From contig CAISDA010000064.1 in NCBI GenBank assembly GCA_903884005.1, positions 1 to 64,000 on the forward strand: a stretch of DNA of 64,000 bases, in the 5' to 3' direction. The DNA comes from an uncultured Ignavibacteriota bacterium (GTDB lineage Bacteria; Bacteroidota; Ignavibacteria; UBA10030; UBA8401). Of the stretch, positions 9,413-19,299 are shown piece by piece. Every line of letters begins with the position of its first letter. The first letter of the stretch is position 1. The notes beneath the pieces were generated by a model. It was not told the DNA's origin and searched no databases. It saw nothing but the letters and a program-made list of their open reading frames with translations. The translations under genes were made by a program, and so were the position numbers.

Positions 9413-9535
9413 GATGATTGCGTGTCAGGCATTGGGGAATTGTTCTTTCAGTCATCACCAGAGGTGGTCGTAGGTGGGACTGATCCTCCACCCGCAATAT
9501 ACAGGTGGTGAAAGACGTTGTCAAATTAGAAATTT

Positions 9536-11041
9536 CTAATCGGTAATTTCGAATTCTTTATCGGATGGCCGCAATGCGTCGTAGAGATGCTTTAATTCAT
9601 CATATGCGTTTTTATTTCCCCGCTGGGCGCATGTGCGGTATAATCGGGCGGCTTCCGCCATATTGATCGGCAATCCGATGCCGTTCTGATAACAATAGGC
9701 GAGCGCCAACTGCGACAGCACCGAACCGTTTTCGTCTCCCTCTTTTAATTCGCGTATGGCATTCTGGCCAACGGTTTTCATTTTCAGCACTTGATAGGCC
9801 AGGATGCGCAACCGGGCCTCCCTGCTGCCAAGTTCCGATGCGCGCTCCCAGCACGCCAGTCCCTGTGATGTGTCTCGTGCCGTCCATTGTCCGCGGTAAT
9901 AACAATATCCCAATTCAATGAGCGACGGGCGATAGTCCTCTTTTGCCGCGCGCTGCAGCAGTTTCAACGCCTGCGATTCTGTGATCTGGTAGTCGAATTT
10001 TGCCGCCACGAGCGACGACCAGACATACATCGCCGTTGGGTCATTCTTTTCAACGCGTGCTTTCAGCAGTGGAAAAAATTCCTTCGTGTGTATGAGCTCG
10101 GAGAGGGCCGAGGGCGCCCGAGGCGAATCGAGCCGGAACGCCCGTATGTAGTATTCGGCGGCGGCAACGATATCTTTGCGGACGTAGGTGCCTTTCTCAT
10201 ACCAGTGTCCCAGGAGCGCAAGCGCTTCGGGGCTTCCGATGTTTGCGGCCAGGCGGACCAGCGGAAGGCCGCGCAACGTGTCTTTGCTGCTGTCAGCGAT
10301 CGAGGCCATGCCCAGCGACCGGCGCAGATGGCCGTTGTTTTGCAGGAGGGTGTCGGAGAGCGCCTCATCTTCGATTACGGCGCCCGAATTTTCGCCGAAA
10401 TCCAAAAACACGAGCTGCGATTGGCTGGACATCATGGACACGCTTGAAGTATCTTTACGAGAGCCGTGTTTCGCCGGCTTCGGTTCGGCGAGCCCGCGCC
10501 GATCCATTTCCGCAAGCACTTCTTTTGCCGCTGCATAATCCCTGTCCGCAGCGAACTTCACGAGCCGATACGCTTCTTCCATGTTCCGGTTGACGACCAT
10601 GTTGTCCGTGTATGTCAATCCGAGAAGGAAGATCGCCTCGGTCATTTTTTGGTCCGCCGCCAGACTAATGTACTTATATCCTTCAAACGGATTCCACTCA
10701 ACTCCCCAGCCGTTGTTGAGGAATACTCCGTAATTGTATTGTGCGATCGGCAGCTCATGGTCTGCGGCCTTCTTGATCCAATACACCGCCTTTGCGGTAT
10801 CGCGGGGAAATCCCTGCCCGGTAAAATAGCGTATGCCCAATTCGTGCTGCGCCAGCGGATCGCCTGCGTTCGATTTTTGTATGAGTTGAAATCCCTGCCA
10901 GAGCTGCTGGCCGATGCCGTCGTATGGCGCGTAGAGAATCAGCGGACGGAAGCGTTTGAAGACCGGGCTCGTTGCCGATTGCTGGCCGAAGGAGAGGGAG
11001 GATAATAACAAGAGGAGTGCAATGGCTGAGTATCGTCGCAT
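9536..11041 (-). CDS. Secreted Sel1-like repeat protein
   Basis: 501 residues with a signal peptide (MRRYSAIALLLLLSSLSFGQQ). The mature protein is built from Sel1/TPR-type helical repeats of about 36 residues. Clear units include AQHELGIRYFTGQGFPRDTA, IAQYNYGVFLNNGWGV, ALALLGHWYEKGTYVRKDIV, LIELGYCYYRGQWTARDTS and LALAYCYQNGIGLPINMAEA. Sel1 proteins are scaffolds; nothing shows a partner here. I start at the ATG at 11041; a TTG at 11047 is the only nearby alternative. The stop overlaps a 16-bp AT-rich palindrome at 9525-9540. Confidence 0.85.
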   Translation of the reverse strand: MRRYSAIALLLLLSSLSFGQQSATSPVFKRFRPLILYAPYDGIGQQLWQGFQLIQKSNAGDPLAQHELGIRYFTGQGFPRDTAKAVYWIKKAADHELPIAQYNYGVFLNNGWGVEWNPFEGYKYISLAADQKMTEAIFLLGLTYTDNMVVNRNMEEAYRLVKFAADRDYAAAKEVLAEMDRRGLAEPKPAKHGSRKDTSSVSMMSSQSQLVFLDFGENSGAVIEDEALSDTLLQNNGHLRRSLGMASIADSSKDTLRGLPLVRLAANIGSPEALALLGHWYEKGTYVRKDIVAAAEYYIRAFRLDSPRAPSALSELIHTKEFFPLLKARVEKNDPTAMYVWSSLVAAKFDYQITESQALKLLQRAAKEDYRPSLIELGYCYYRGQWTARDTSQGLACWERASELGSREARLRILAYQVLKMKTVGQNAIRELKEGDENGSVLSQLALAYCYQNGIGLPINMAEAARLYRTCAQRGNKNAYDELKHLYDALRPSDKEFEITD

Positions 11042-11268
11042 GAGCAAATAACGGTTGTCCGATGAGTGAAATCTGTACTGACGCGCCGCCTGGCCGTCTA
11101 TGGATAAAGACGCAACGGCTGCCGCAGAGTTCCACGCCGCACTGGTAATGTACTCTCTTTTTTTGTGAGATGCCCCGCTTTGTTTCCTTTTCGTTTTTTG
11201 AGTATATTTTTTATCCGGGGAGATGCAGGTCCGATTTTTTTTTATTCACTCAGAGGTTCTCACTATAC

Positions 11269-12624
11269 ATGCAAACGACAACAGTTCGGCAACCGCTTCC
11301 GCCGCCGCCCCGCGCATTCCGATGGATCGTCCTTGTTCTCATCAGTCTCGCCATGTTCGGCAATTATTACATCTATGACTGCATCAGTCCGCTGGCCGAT
11401 GTGCTCGCGCTCCAACTGAAATTCTCGGATTCGGATATCGGCATCCTCCAGGCCATCTATAGTTTCCCGAATATCATCATGGTGCTCGTCGGTGGATTCA
11501 TCATCGACCGTCTCGGCACAAAAAAATCGACGCTCATCTTCGCCGTCCTGTGCCTGCTCGGCGCCGTCATTACTGCCTCGTCGGCGACGCTGCCGATGAT
11601 CGTCGCCGGCAAATTCGTGTCGACGACATTCATGCCGGCTTCGTTTGGCGTTGTGGATCCGACATTGATCATGATGGCCGCCGGCCGGCTCGTCTTCGGA
11701 CTCGGCGCCGAATCGCTCATCGTCGCCGTCACTACCGCGATCGCAAAATGGTTCAAAGGCAAAGAACTCAGTTTCGCGTTCGGCATCAACCTCACGATCG
11801 CCCGGCTCGGTTCGTTCGCGGCGCTCAATTCGCCCACGTGGGCAAAACATTATTATGAAAACTGGCAGATGCCCCTCTTGATCTCGGTCGCGGCCGGTGT
11901 CGTGTGCGTTGCCGGTGCGGTGATCTATTGGGTGCTCGAAGACAGCGCCGCAAAGAAATACGATATGGGCGTAGCCAACGAAACCGATAAGGTGGTCTGG
12001 AAGGACCTGCTGAATCTGGGCACGTCGTACTGGTACATCGTCGCGCTCTGCATCACGTTCTATTCCGGTATCTTCCCGTTCCAGACATTTGCGGTGAAAT
12101 TTTTCATGGACGCCCACGGCACCACGCGCGAGTTCGGCGGATTCCTCTCGAGCATCCTCACGCTCTTCGCGATGATCGCCACGCCGCTCTTCGGCCTCAT
12201 GGTCGACAAGATCGGCAAGCGCTCTCTCTTCATGATGTTCGGATCCGTACTCCTGATACCCGTTTATCTTATTATGGCCTATACGCACGTTTCTCTCTAC
12301 GTCCCGATGGCGATGATGGGCATCGCCTTCTCCCTGATCCCCGCGATCATGTGGCCGTCGGTGGCGTATATCGTGGACCAGTCGAAACTCGGCACAGCGT
12401 ACGGATTGATGACGATGATCCAGAACATCGGACTCATGGGATTCAACCTCGTGATCGGGTGGGCGAACGATACATCCGGCGCAGGCGCGGCGAATCCCGG
12501 GGGCTACACGCTTGGCATGCTCATCTTCTCGGTCCTCGGATTTGTGGGATTGCTCTTCGCGTTCCTGCTTCGCCGTTCCGAAATGGGGCCCCACGCGCAC
12601 GGGCTTGAAACGATCAGGGCCTGA
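11269..12624 (+). CDS. Major facilitator superfamily transporter
   Basis: 451 residues with about 12 membrane segments. The first helix pair holds LVGGFIIDRLGTKKST, the MFS loop 2-3 signature (G-x3-D-R-x-G), and a related GLMVDKIGKRSLF sits in the second half after a cytoplasmic linker. The substrate cannot be read from the sequence. An upstream in-frame ATG at 11170 would add 33 residues of non-membrane sequence; I prefer the ATG at 11269 because an amphipathic leader and the first helix follow directly. It is divergent from the Sel1 gene. Confidence 0.85.
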   Translation: MQTTTVRQPLPPPPRAFRWIVLVLISLAMFGNYYIYDCISPLADVLALQLKFSDSDIGILQAIYSFPNIIMVLVGGFIIDRLGTKKSTLIFAVLCLLGAVITASSATLPMIVAGKFVSTTFMPASFGVVDPTLIMMAAGRLVFGLGAESLIVAVTTAIAKWFKGKELSFAFGINLTIARLGSFAALNSPTWAKHYYENWQMPLLISVAAGVVCVAGAVIYWVLEDSAAKKYDMGVANETDKVVWKDLLNLGTSYWYIVALCITFYSGIFPFQTFAVKFFMDAHGTTREFGGFLSSILTLFAMIATPLFGLMVDKIGKRSLFMMFGSVLLIPVYLIMAYTHVSLYVPMAMMGIAFSLIPAIMWPSVAYIVDQSKLGTAYGLMTMIQNIGLMGFNLVIGWANDTSGAGAANPGGYTLGMLIFSVLGFVGLLFAFLLRRSEMGPHAHGLETIRA

Positions 12625-12752
12625 TCCCGGACGATAGGACGTCGGACCGCACATGCACATTTTTTTTCAACGAGAGCATCTCAGTTGAAATATCATCGAC
12701 GCACGTGACGTATTTAAAAGGAAGTACCTACTCACCGACCATCTAAATCACC

Positions 12753-12871
12753 GTCATCCTGAGCGAAGCGAAGGATCTAAAATATTAGTCGCCGGTAGCA
12801 GCTAATAATCGATGCTGCCTGTTGTAATGTGCATTTTAGATTCTTCGGTCGCTGCGCTCCCTCAGAATGAC
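12753..12871. repeat. Dispersed palindromic repeat, family A, copy 1
   Basis: A 119-base imperfect inverted repeat. It begins GTCATCCTGAGCGAAGCGA and ends with a near reverse complement finishing CCTCAGAATGAC. The arms are about 35 bases and the middle about 50. Copy 2 at 25185-25304 matches it closely through the centre as well, so the whole unit was copied. It encodes nothing and fills most of the 296-base gap between the MFS and symporter genes. Confidence 0.85.
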
Positions 12872-12920
12872 ATGGACTTGAGAGAACGGTGAGTAGACAC
12901 AAAAGGAACAGACATACGTG

Positions 12921-14237
12921 ATGGACATAAAAAAACTCAAAATATCGCTCACGCAGCAGATCATTCTCGGCCTCGTCATCGGCGGCATACTGGGATGGCT
13001 GAAACCGGAATGGGGCGTCGAAACAGCCTTCATCCGCACCATCTTCCTCAATATGGTGAAGGCCATCATCGCGCCGCTGATCTTCTCCAGCATCGTGGTC
13101 GGCATTGCCGGCGGCGGTTCGCTTAAAAAGGTCGGCCGCATGGGCGTCAAAGCGCTTGTGTATTTTGAAGTTGTCACGACGGCGGCGCTCTTCATCGGCC
13201 TTGCCGTGGTGAACGTGATGAAGCCGGGATACGGCGTCGTACTCCAGGCGGGAACGGATGAACTCGGGGCATTGGCGGCGAACCATCCCAAAACGCTGAT
13301 CGAAACGATCATCCACATCTTTCCCTCGAGCATCATCGATTCGATGGCGCGCGGCGATGTGCTGCAGATCGTCGCGTTCTCCGTGCTCTTTGCCATGGCC
13401 GTTTCCGCGCTCGGCGAAAAGGGGAAGCCGATGATCGAATGGTGCGACAGCCTTTCGCAGGTGATGTTCAAGTTCACGGGCTATGTGATGATGTTCGCTC
13501 CGTTCGGCGTCGGCGCCGCAATGGCGTCGACGATCGGCCACAAGGGCGTCGGGGTGCTTGTGAATCTCGGCATGCTCATCGGCTCGCTCTATATCGCGCT
13601 CATCGTCTTCGTCGTCGTCGTCCTTGGGTCCGTCGCGTATCTTATCAGGCTCCCGGTCAAACAATTCCTTCGCGCCGTGAAAGAACCGTTCACGATCGCC
13701 TTCGCGACGACATCGAGCGAATCGGCGCTGCCAAAAGCGATGGAAGTGATGGAACGCCTCGGCGTGCCCAAAAAGATCGTCGGCTTCGTCATTCCGACAG
13801 GATACAGTTTCAATCTCGACGGGTCGACGCTCTACCTGGCGGTGGCCTCCGTCTTCGTTGCGCAGGCCGCCGAAACGGCGACCGGCATCCATTTCGGATT
13901 CGAGAAGCAGCTGCTGTTGATGATCACGCTCATGATCACCTCCAAGGGAATCGCCGCAGTGCCTCGCGCCTCGCTCGTGGTGCTGCTTGCCGCGCTGCAT
14001 TCGTTCGGCCTTCCCCCCGAAGGCGTCGTCGTGATCTTTGCGGTGGATGAGGTGATGGACATGGCGCGCACCTCCGTGAACGTCCTGGGCAACTGCCTGG
14101 CGACCGTGGTAGTGGCGCGATGGGAAGGGGAATTCGACGACGAGCGCGCACGGGTCTTCGGCACGCCCGAAGAATATGCGTTCGACGCCGCCGCAGGCGA
14201 ACCGGCGTTCGCACAGGCGGCACTGAAGGGAGAATAA
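12921..14237 (+). CDS. Dicarboxylate/amino acid:cation symporter (DAACS family, GltP-like)
   Basis: 438 residues, typical of sodium- or proton-coupled glutamate/aspartate and C4-dicarboxylate importers. Eight membrane helices and two re-entrant loops are expected. The re-entrant TTSSESALPKAM corresponds to the family serine-rich motif, and PTGYSFNLDGSTLYL contains the transport-site NMDGT-like motif (here NLDGS). AAGGA lies 13 bases before the ATG; a GTG one codon earlier (12918) is equally possible. The next gene begins three bases after the stop, so the two form an operon. Confidence 0.92.
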   Translation: MDIKKLKISLTQQIILGLVIGGILGWLKPEWGVETAFIRTIFLNMVKAIIAPLIFSSIVVGIAGGGSLKKVGRMGVKALVYFEVVTTAALFIGLAVVNVMKPGYGVVLQAGTDELGALAANHPKTLIETIIHIFPSSIIDSMARGDVLQIVAFSVLFAMAVSALGEKGKPMIEWCDSLSQVMFKFTGYVMMFAPFGVGAAMASTIGHKGVGVLVNLGMLIGSLYIALIVFVVVVLGSVAYLIRLPVKQFLRAVKEPFTIAFATTSSESALPKAMEVMERLGVPKKIVGFVIPTGYSFNLDGSTLYLAVASVFVAQAAETATGIHFGFEKQLLLMITLMITSKGIAAVPRASLVVLLAALHSFGLPPEGVVVIFAVDEVMDMARTSVNVLGNCLATVVVARWEGEFDDERARVFGTPEEYAFDAAAGEPAFAQAALKGE

Positions 14238-14240
14238 GCC

Positions 14241-14996
14241 TTGTCGCAGTGGACCATCGTGCTCATCACATTCACGACCGGGCTCGTGGCCGGAGTGCTC
14301 AACACGATCGCCGGCGGCGGCGGACTGATCACCGTGCCCGTGCTCCTGGCCGTGGGACTGCCTCCGCAGTTTGCGCTCGGTACGAATAAATTTCAGGCAA
14401 GCATCGGCAGCTTCACCTCCACCGGATATTTTGTCCGCAAAGGCGTCGTGCGCCTCGGCGAAATTAAATGGGGACTGCTCCTCACGGCGATCGGGGCCGT
14501 GGCCGGTTCCTGGACGGTCCAGCAGATCCATTCCGAACTCCTTGCGGACGTCATACCGTTTCTGCTCTTGAGCATCGCCGTCTATTCCATCTTCTCTCCC
14601 GCGCTCGGTGTGCGCGACGTGCATCCGAAAATTTCAGAAACAAAATTCTACGCGATCTTCGGCTTTGCATTCGGTTTTTACGACGGCTTCTTCGGTCCCG
14701 GCGTCGGCACATTCTGGGCAATGGCCTTCGTGCTGCTGCTCGGGTACAATCTCATGAAAGCCACCGCATACACCAAAGTCGTCAACTTCACGAGCAACCT
14801 CATCTCCTTTTTCATGTTCTGGTACGGCGGATTCGTCCTGTTCGGTTCGGGCATCGCCATGGCCATCGGACAAATGATCGGCTCGCAGATCGGGTCTGTG
14901 CTCGTCCTCAAAAAGGGCACCAATTTTATCCGGCCCATCTTCATCACCATGGTCCTGCTGACGACGCTCAAATTGATCTACGACCGCTATTTTTAA
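14241..14996 (+). CDS. TSUP family (TauE/SafE) anion exporter
   Basis: 251 residues, 7-8 membrane segments. The N-terminal half has the family motif GGGGLITVPVLLAVGLPPQFALGTNK and the second half its repeat YDGFFGPGVGTFW. TSUP proteins move sulfite, sulfoacetate and other organosulfur anions, but the substrate here is unknown. The start is a TTG with GGGAG nine bases upstream, three bases after the symporter stop, which suggests translational coupling. Confidence 0.88.
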   Translation: MSQWTIVLITFTTGLVAGVLNTIAGGGGLITVPVLLAVGLPPQFALGTNKFQASIGSFTSTGYFVRKGVVRLGEIKWGLLLTAIGAVAGSWTVQQIHSELLADVIPFLLLSIAVYSIFSPALGVRDVHPKISETKFYAIFGFAFGFYDGFFGPGVGTFWAMAFVLLLGYNLMKATAYTKVVNFTSNLISFFMFWYGGFVLFGSGIAMAIGQMIGSQIGSVLVLKKGTNFIRPIFITMVLLTTLKLIYDRYF

Positions 14997-15321
14997 CGGT
15001 CCGCCGGATTGTAAGAGCGCATTTTTTACCGTATATTTATTATTCAACCCGTGGCAAATACAGAGCATACCCATTCATTGCTGTCATTGTGATGCTCTCA
15101 TCTTGACCAAGGACAAGAATCTTCATGCATATGACAAACGAACTCCGTCATTCCGAGCGCAAGCGAAGAATCGTGCATCGTGTTGGCAGCCGGCGCGATT
15201 CTTCAGTCGCGTGAACTCCTTCAGAATGGGGGACTACCACTGAAACGCGGTGAACAGCAGCCAACGTCGTGCAACAACTATTTTTTCCGTCCCGAACGGA
15301 CGGCAGCATTAAGGATGAAAC
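14997..15321. other. Intergenic region with one family A repeat
   Basis: The 325-base gap contains the repeat at 15147-15229. An AT-rich stretch (TTTTTTACCGTATATTTATTATTC, about 15020) could hold a promoter, but I cannot assign boxes. No gene is supported. Confidence 0.5.
15147..15229. repeat. Dispersed palindromic repeat, family A, copy 3 (short form)
   Basis: An 83-base imperfect palindrome starting GTCATTCCGAGCGCAAGCGA and ending TCCTTCAGAATG. It matches the reverse complement of the copy at 44308-44389 along its whole length, including the central GCATCGTG and GCAGCCG, so it belongs to the same sub-family in the opposite orientation. Confidence 0.8.
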
Positions 15322-16428
15322 GTGAAAAAATTTGCTATCGTGTTGGCCGTGTGCGTCATGCTCCCGTCAGTTGTGTGGGCGTGGGGCGCAACCGGACATA
15401 AAATTATCAATCGTAATGCGGTGATCCATCTGCCCGCGTCGATGAAACAATTCATCGACTTGCAGGCGTTTTTCGAATTGCATGCGTCGGATGCGGACAA
15501 TCGGAAAAATACCGATCCGACCGAGGGTGACAAACATTTTATCGACATCGATACGTATCCGAATTTTCAGAATAAGATCCTGAGTTACGATTCGCTCAAG
15601 ACCATCTATGGTGTGAGCAGTGTTACTACGATCGGAACGCTCCCATGGGTCACAGTGACCACACTCGATTCGCTCACGGCACAGCTCAGGCGCAGCGACA
15701 CCACCAAGGCGTTTCTGACGGCGAGCGATTTGGGCCATTATATCGGCGACGGACATCAGCCGCTGCATTTGACGAAAAACTATGACGGCGGTTTGACGGG
15801 CAATTCGGGAATTCACTCGCGATACGAAACATCGATGCTCGGTGCGTATCAATCGTCGATCATTGTGGTGAAAGATTCGGTACGTTATGTGACCAATCCG
15901 CTTGCGTATGTGTTCCGGTATGTCGATTTCGCGAACGTGTTCGTCGATTCTATCATGATCGCAGATACACAATCGAAGGCGATCGCAAGCAGCACCAGCT
16001 CGACGCTCTATCTCTCCTCCATGTGGGCACGGGCGGGCGCCTATACCACGCAGCTTATTCAATCGGCAACGGTGGACCTTGCGAGTTTCTGGTACACGGC
16101 ATGGGTGAATGCCGGGTTATTGTTGAAAATAACGGATGTCGCCGAAGGTGCCGCCGCGATTCCCGAACAATTCACCCTGATGCCGAATTATCCGAATCCG
16201 TTCAATCCATCGACGACGCTGCAATTCACGATCGGTTCGCGTCAGCGCGTTACGCTCACGATCTATGATATGCTCGGACGCACCACGGCGTCCCTCGTCA
16301 ACGGCGAACTCGCCGCCGGCACGTACGCGATCCAATGGAACGCCTCCACTGCTCCCAGCGGCGTCTATTACTGCCGCATGACAGCGGGCGCGTCGTCGGC
16401 TGTGCAAAAAATGATCCTTCAAAAATAA
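15322..16428 (+). CDS. Secreted S1/P1-type nuclease with T9SS sorting domain
   Basis: 368 residues. After the signal peptide the mature protein starts at WGATGH, the conserved N-terminal Trp-His of zinc-dependent S1/P1 nucleases and phospholipase C-like enzymes. DLGHYIGDGHQPLH supplies the central zinc ligands. The final 85 residues are a type A T9SS domain (NYPNPFNPSTTLQF, ending KMILQK), so the enzyme should be exported to the surface or medium, where it could harvest phosphate or nucleotides. It starts at GTG with AAGGATG upstream. Confidence 0.88.
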   Translation: MKKFAIVLAVCVMLPSVVWAWGATGHKIINRNAVIHLPASMKQFIDLQAFFELHASDADNRKNTDPTEGDKHFIDIDTYPNFQNKILSYDSLKTIYGVSSVTTIGTLPWVTVTTLDSLTAQLRRSDTTKAFLTASDLGHYIGDGHQPLHLTKNYDGGLTGNSGIHSRYETSMLGAYQSSIIVVKDSVRYVTNPLAYVFRYVDFANVFVDSIMIADTQSKAIASSTSSTLYLSSMWARAGAYTTQLIQSATVDLASFWYTAWVNAGLLLKITDVAEGAAAIPEQFTLMPNYPNPFNPSTTLQFTIGSRQRVTLTIYDMLGRTTASLVNGELAAGTYAIQWNASTAPSGVYYCRMTAGASSAVQKMILQK

Positions 16429-16459
16429 CGGCAGGTTGCATCACGATCGATGGCAAACG

Positions 16460-17095
16460 ATGAAAAAAAATACCGTTCTGTGGTCTGCTGACGAACAAAA
16501 AATATTGTCGCAGCTGAAAACCCCGAAAAAAATTCAGGACTATCTGGACGCGGTCGACTACAGTGCCGAATCGGTCTATCGGTCTCCGCGCTCGGTCATG
16601 CGCGACCGAAAGGCGCACTGCTTCGACGGCGCAGTCTTCGCTGCGGCCGCCTTGCGCACGATCGGCTTTCCGCCGCTCATTCTGGACATGCAGGCGGTAC
16701 GGGACGACGACCACGTGCTGGCCGTCTTCAAACGGAACGGATGCTGGGGCGCGATAGCAAAATCGAACTTTGCGGGACTCCGGTTCCGCGAACCGATCCA
16801 CCGCACGCTCCGCGAGCTCGTGATGACCTATTTCGAGCCATTCTACAACCTCAACCGGGAAAAAACGCTGCGCCAATACACCGTGCCGGTGAATCTGTCC
16901 GCCTACGACAGGCTCTCCTGGACGACAAACGACGCCGCCATGGATCCGATCGGCGAACGATTGGGCACGGTGAAGATCCACAAGCTTATGACACCGGCAA
17001 TGATCCGCGGGCTCCATCCGGTCGATCTGCGCGCGTACGAGGCGGGAATGCTCGGAGCGAATATGGCGGGCATCTACGATCCGAATAAAAAATAA
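16460..17095 (+). CDS. Transglutaminase-like cysteine protein, cytoplasmic
   Basis: 211 residues without a signal peptide. The core shows a transglutaminase-like arrangement: Cys54 at the start of a helix (KAHCFDGAVFAAAAL), His85 in DDDHVLAVF and Asn103 in AIAKSNFAGL. The rest is unfamiliar. It begins 31 bases after the nuclease. I choose the ATG at 16460 over a TTG at 16436, which lacks a ribosome site. The catalytic assignment is an inference from residue order; the substrate is unknown. Confidence 0.6.
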   Translation: MKKNTVLWSADEQKILSQLKTPKKIQDYLDAVDYSAESVYRSPRSVMRDRKAHCFDGAVFAAAALRTIGFPPLILDMQAVRDDDHVLAVFKRNGCWGAIAKSNFAGLRFREPIHRTLRELVMTYFEPFYNLNREKTLRQYTVPVNLSAYDRLSWTTNDAAMDPIGERLGTVKIHKLMTPAMIRGLHPVDLRAYEAGMLGANMAGIYDPNKK

Positions 17096-17242
17096 GTGCA
17101 CGTGTGCCGGTTCTGCTCCTGCGGACCCCGCTGGCGTGATACGCTTCGCGCTTCGGTGCGCCGGCGACATGCACGCCGTGCTGCAGTGAACTGTTGAAAC
17201 TCGAATGTCTGTTTAGTATGTTTGTATCAGAGGCGGCACACT

Positions 17243-19258
17243 ATGGCATTCACATTAGTATCGGAATATACGCCGCAAGGCGACCAGCCTCAGGCTATCC
17301 ATGAATTGCAGGAAGGCCTGGCGCGGGGCGATCAGTATCAGACGCTGCTTGGCGTCACCGGCAGCGGCAAGACGTTCACCGTCTCGAATGTGATCGCCAA
17401 GCGCGACAAGCCCGTGCTTATCATGTCTCACAACAAGACGCTCGCCGCACAACTCTATGCTGAATTCAAGAGCTTCTTCCCGAACGATCACGTCGAATTT
17501 TTCATCAGCTATTACGATTACTACCAGCCCGAGGCGTACGTTCCGTCCACCGACACGTACATCCAAAAGGATTCGTCGGTGAACGAAGAGATAGACAGGC
17601 TCCGATTGCGCGCGACGAGCGCGCTCCTGAGCGGTGCCCCCAATGTCATCGTGGTGGCCTCGGTGAGCTGCATCTATGGGATCGGCGCGCCCGATGAATG
17701 GCTGCAGCAGATGGTTGTCATCAAGAAGGGCGACCGCATCGAGCGGAACAAACTCCTGAGAAAACTGCTCGATATTTTTTATGCGCGCAACGACTATGAA
17801 TTCACGCGGGGAACATTCCGCGTCCGCGGCGATGTGGTCGAGATCATTCCCGCCTACGAAAACGAAGAGGCGGTCCGCATCGAATTTTTCGGCGACGAGA
17901 TCGAACGGATCTCCTACATCAACAAACTCGACGGCGCCATTCTCGGCGAGGCCGATTTCGACGTCATCTATCCCGCCAAACAGTTTGTCACGACGCGCGA
18001 ATCGCTCGAACGCGGCATCATCTCCATCGATATCGAACTCAAAGAACGCCTTGCGGAATTGAGGAGCCTAGAAAAATTCGTCGAAGCGCAGCGGCTCGAA
18101 CAGCGCACCCGGTTCGACATTGAAATGATGCGCGAGGTGGGCTACTGCTCGGGCATCGAAAATTATTCGCGCCACCTGGCCGCCCGCCCGCCGGGCTCGA
18201 GGCCGTACTGCCTGTTCGATTATTTCCCCAAGGACTTTCTGCTCGTCATCGACGAGTCGCATGTGACCGTGCCGCAGATCGGAGGCATGTATTTCGGCGA
18301 CCGCTCGCGGAAGGAAATGCTCGTGGAGCACGGTTTCCGGCTCCCGTCGGCGCTGGACAACCGTCCGCTGAAATTCGACGAGTGGGAAAAAATGGTGGGG
18401 CAGGTCATCTTCGTGAGCGCCACGCCCGGCGATTATGAAATGGAAAAATGCAAGGGCATCTTCGTCGAACAGGTCATTCGCCCGACGGGCCTCGTCGATC
18501 CGGAGATCGTCGTCCACCCGGTGAAGAACCAGATCGACGACCTCATCGCGGAGATACGCGAACGCACCGCTCGGTCCGAGCGTATTCTCGTCACGACACT
18601 CACCAAGCGCATGGCTGAGGACCTCACGGATTACCTCGAGAATATCGGCATCAAGGTTCAATACATCCATTCGGAAGTGGACGCGCTGGCGCGGGTGGAA
18701 GTGCTCCGCAACCTTCGTCTCGGCCACTGCGATGTGCTCATCGGCGTCAACCTGCTGCGCGAAGGCCTCGATTTGCCTGAAGTATCGCTCGTTGCCATAC
18801 TGGACGCGGACAAAGAAGGCTTCCTCCGCTCTGAACGCTCGCTCATACAAACCGCCGGGCGCACGGCCCGCAACGCCCGTGGTAAAGTGATCCTCTACGC
18901 CGATGTCATCACCAAGTCCATGAAGCGGATGATGGACGAAACATCCCGGCGGCGCGAGAAGCAGGTCGCCTACAACACCGAGCACGGCATCACTCCCACG
19001 ACGATCTATAAATCGTATGACGAGGTGATGAGCTCCACGTCCATCGCGGACGTCAAATCGTCCCGCGACCAGCGTCGCGAGCGCGAGCGTCTGCCTCTGG
19101 TGGAAGAATCCATCGCCCGGTATCTCACTCCGGAGCAGAGGGCCGATCTGCTCGAGGATCTGAAGCAGCAAATGATGCAGGCGTCACGCGATCTTGAGTT
19201 CGAGCGCGCCGCCCAGCTCCGCGACGAGATACAGCACCTCTCCGGAGAAAAGCTGTAA
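17243..19258 (+). CDS. uvrB: Excinuclease ABC subunit B (UvrB)
   Basis: 671 residues, the normal UvrB length. This ATP-dependent subunit verifies damage in nucleotide excision repair and loads UvrC. Walker A is GVTGSGKT (residues 37-44), and the damage-probing beta-hairpin is [10 protein letters not shown] (about 90-99). Later come DESH, the helicase motifs [23 protein letters not shown] and QTAGRTARN, and a C-terminal UVR domain ([17 protein letters not shown]) that contacts UvrC. I start at the ATG 17243; an in-frame TTG at 17222 is unlikely. ComF follows after 41 bases. Confidence 0.97.
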   Translation: MAFTLVSEYTPQGDQPQAIHELQEGLARGDQYQTLLGVTGSGKTFTVSNVIAKRDKPVLIMSHNKTLAAQLYAEFKSFFPNDHVEFFISYYDYYQPEAYVPSTDTYIQKDSSVNEEIDRLRLRATSALLSGAPNVIVVASVSCIYGIGAPDEWLQQMVVIKKGDRIERNKLLRKLLDIFYARNDYEFTRGTFRVRGDVVEIIPAYENEEAVRIEFFGDEIERISYINKLDGAILGEADFDVIYPAKQFVTTRESLERGIISIDIELKERLAELRSLEKFVEAQRLEQRTRFDIEMMREVGYCSGIENYSRHLAARPPGSRPYCLFDYFPKDFLLVIDESHVTVPQIGGMYFGDRSRKEMLVEHGFRLPSALDNRPLKFDEWEKMVGQVIFVSATPGDYEMEKCKGIFVEQVIRPTGLVDPEIVVHPVKNQIDDLIAEIRERTARSERILVTTLTKRMAEDLTDYLENIGIKVQYIHSEVDALARVEVLRNLRLGHCDVLIGVNLLREGLDLPEVSLVAILDADKEGFLRSERSLIQTAGRTARNARGKVILYADVITKSMKRMMDETSRRREKQVAYNTEHGITPTTIYKSYDEVMSSTSIADVKSSRDQRRERERLPLVEESIARYLTPEQRADLLEDLKQQMMQASRDLEFERAAQLRDEIQHLSGEKL

Positions 19259-19299
19259 ATCGTTCGACTCCACACGCACTCTCTCTGAGGGGGGAGACA

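Noticed and set aside
9420-9520. Structured RNA or riboswitch upstream of the LuxR-type gene
   Set aside because: Several GGTGG/CCACC stretches can pair, but I could not fit them to a known riboswitch.
11263-12660. Minus-strand open frame of 465 codons opposite the MFS gene
   Set aside because: Arg/Asp/His-rich with no recognisable motif, while the plus strand gives a clear transporter.
12753-12871. Insertion sequence
   Set aside because: No transposase frame and no flanking duplication visible; treated as a short dispersed repeat.
12777-14624. Minus-strand open frame of 615 codons opposite the symporter
   Set aside because: Composition is unlike a protein and it also runs through a non-coding repeat.
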